A stretch of 15,448 nt of DNA from Peptostreptococcaceae bacterium. GTDB lineage: Bacteria > Bacillota > Clostridia > Peptostreptococcales > Anaerovoracaceae. Below the pieces are notes generated by a model, which saw nothing but the letters and a program-made list of their open reading frames with translations, made no database searches and had not been told where the DNA came from. The stretch spans positions 1-15,448 of the forward strand of contig JAENWI010000017.1 of NCBI GenBank assembly GCA_016650115.1, given 5' to 3'. Of this stretch, positions 15,029 to 15,448 are shown piece after piece (position 1 is the first letter of the stretch; every line of letters starts with the position of its first letter). The translations under genes and the position numbers were made by a program.

Positions 15029-15448
15029 TTGAGAAAAATTATAGCTGGTATTATTATTGCTCTTTTGATATCTCCTCTGGCAACATCAACCTATGCTTTG
15101 AGTAACGAAGCAAGAAACCTGGAACAGCCGGCAGGATTATATAATTTAAGCACAATAAATAATAAAAATATTTTTGTTAATAATGTAGACGGATACAGTT
15201 TACAGATTGACAAAGGGATGAATGTAGATATGTCATATTCCAGTGTTTGCACTGTTTTAGAAAATAATGAAAAGAGAATAGAAATTTTCAAACAACCCTT
15301 GAGTGGCATCAGTAAAGCCGGATATATTGACTATTCTAACAAATTTATAGAAAATACGTTTGATCACAAGGTTGAATACAATGGGAATCAAACCATTGCA
15401 GGCAGGCAGGTCCATATATTATCATGGAACAGAGCAAAACTTTCAAGG
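15029..15448 (+). CDS. Secreted protein of unknown function (5' part only)
   Basis: The first 140 codons of a gene that leaves the window open at its 3' end. Translation begins MRKIIAGIIIALLISPLA: a short basic start, a hydrophobic core and a likely signal peptidase I site after STYA (about residue 23), so the product should be exported. The mature part has alternating polar and beta-rich stretches (NIFVNNVDGYSLQID; RIEIFKQPLSGISKAGY; QTIAGRQVHILSWNRAK). I recall similar N-termini on larger clostridial secreted proteins, some with a glycosyl hydrolase region, but this piece alone does not prove that. The start is TTG at 15029, with GGGAG at 15016-15020 eight bases upstream and an in-frame TAA directly before it (15026-15028), which rules out an earlier start. 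Confidence 0.75.
   Translation, partial: MRKIIAGIIIALLISPLATSTYALSNEARNLEQPAGLYNLSTINNKNIFVNNVDGYSLQIDKGMNVDMSYSSVCTVLENNEKRIEIFKQPLSGISKAGYIDYSNKFIENTFDHKVEYNGNQTIAGRQVHILSWNRAKLSR

Noticed and set aside
14961..15032. 23-codon frame whose TGA overlaps the TTG start of the secreted protein
   Set aside because: The overlap is suggestive of a leader peptide, but there is no ribosome binding site and no regulatory structure, so chance is likely.

Overview
The window looks like core chromosome of a low-GC, anaerobic Gram-positive bacterium (Clostridia or Tissierellia grade). This rests on AT-rich codon use, strong AGGAGG-type ribosome binding sites, TATAAT promoters, TTG start codons and clostridial-type gene content. 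Species cannot be named from the sequence alone. Two transcription units read rightward, with one leftward gene between them. I see no phage, transposase, CRISPR, tRNA or rRNA.

Region 1 (1-574) carries no convincing gene. It is a repeat-rich leader. It holds a 13-bp tandem repeat cut by the window edge, a 10-bp perfect inverted repeat, two copies of a 13-bp AT-rich motif, a GC-richer island with a repeated 9-mer, and four and a half copies of a 24-bp tandem repeat. An extended -10 promoter (575-587) follows.

Region 2 (about 590-10670) is a compact rightward cluster: typA (ribosome-associated GTPase), a 61-residue membrane protein, pyk (pyruvate kinase), dnaE (DNA polymerase III alpha), pfkA (ATP-dependent phosphofructokinase), a KdpD/UspA-like protein, an HdeD-like membrane protein and an AI-2E family membrane protein. 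Gaps are small (dnaE and pfkA overlap by 4 bp), and a hairpin terminator closes the cluster at 10637-10670. Both control points of glycolysis therefore flank a replicative polymerase gene. The downstream genes look like stress or envelope functions.

Region 3 (10671-11678) holds a leftward membrane-anchored metallophosphoesterase that converges on the shared terminator. A divergent promoter region follows it.

Region 4 (11620-15448) is a second rightward unit: a BaiN/HI0933-type flavoprotein (TTG start), a COG2509-type FAD-dependent protein 1 bp downstream, a corrinoid adenosyltransferase (cobO), and the first 140 codons of a secreted protein (TTG start) that runs off the window.

No clearly new multi-gene system is visible. 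The items most worth a second look are the repeat-rich leader with its translatable Cys-containing octapeptide repeat, the pyk-dnaE-pfkA linkage combined with a DnaE whose PHP metal site is complete, and the small membrane protein between typA and pyk.
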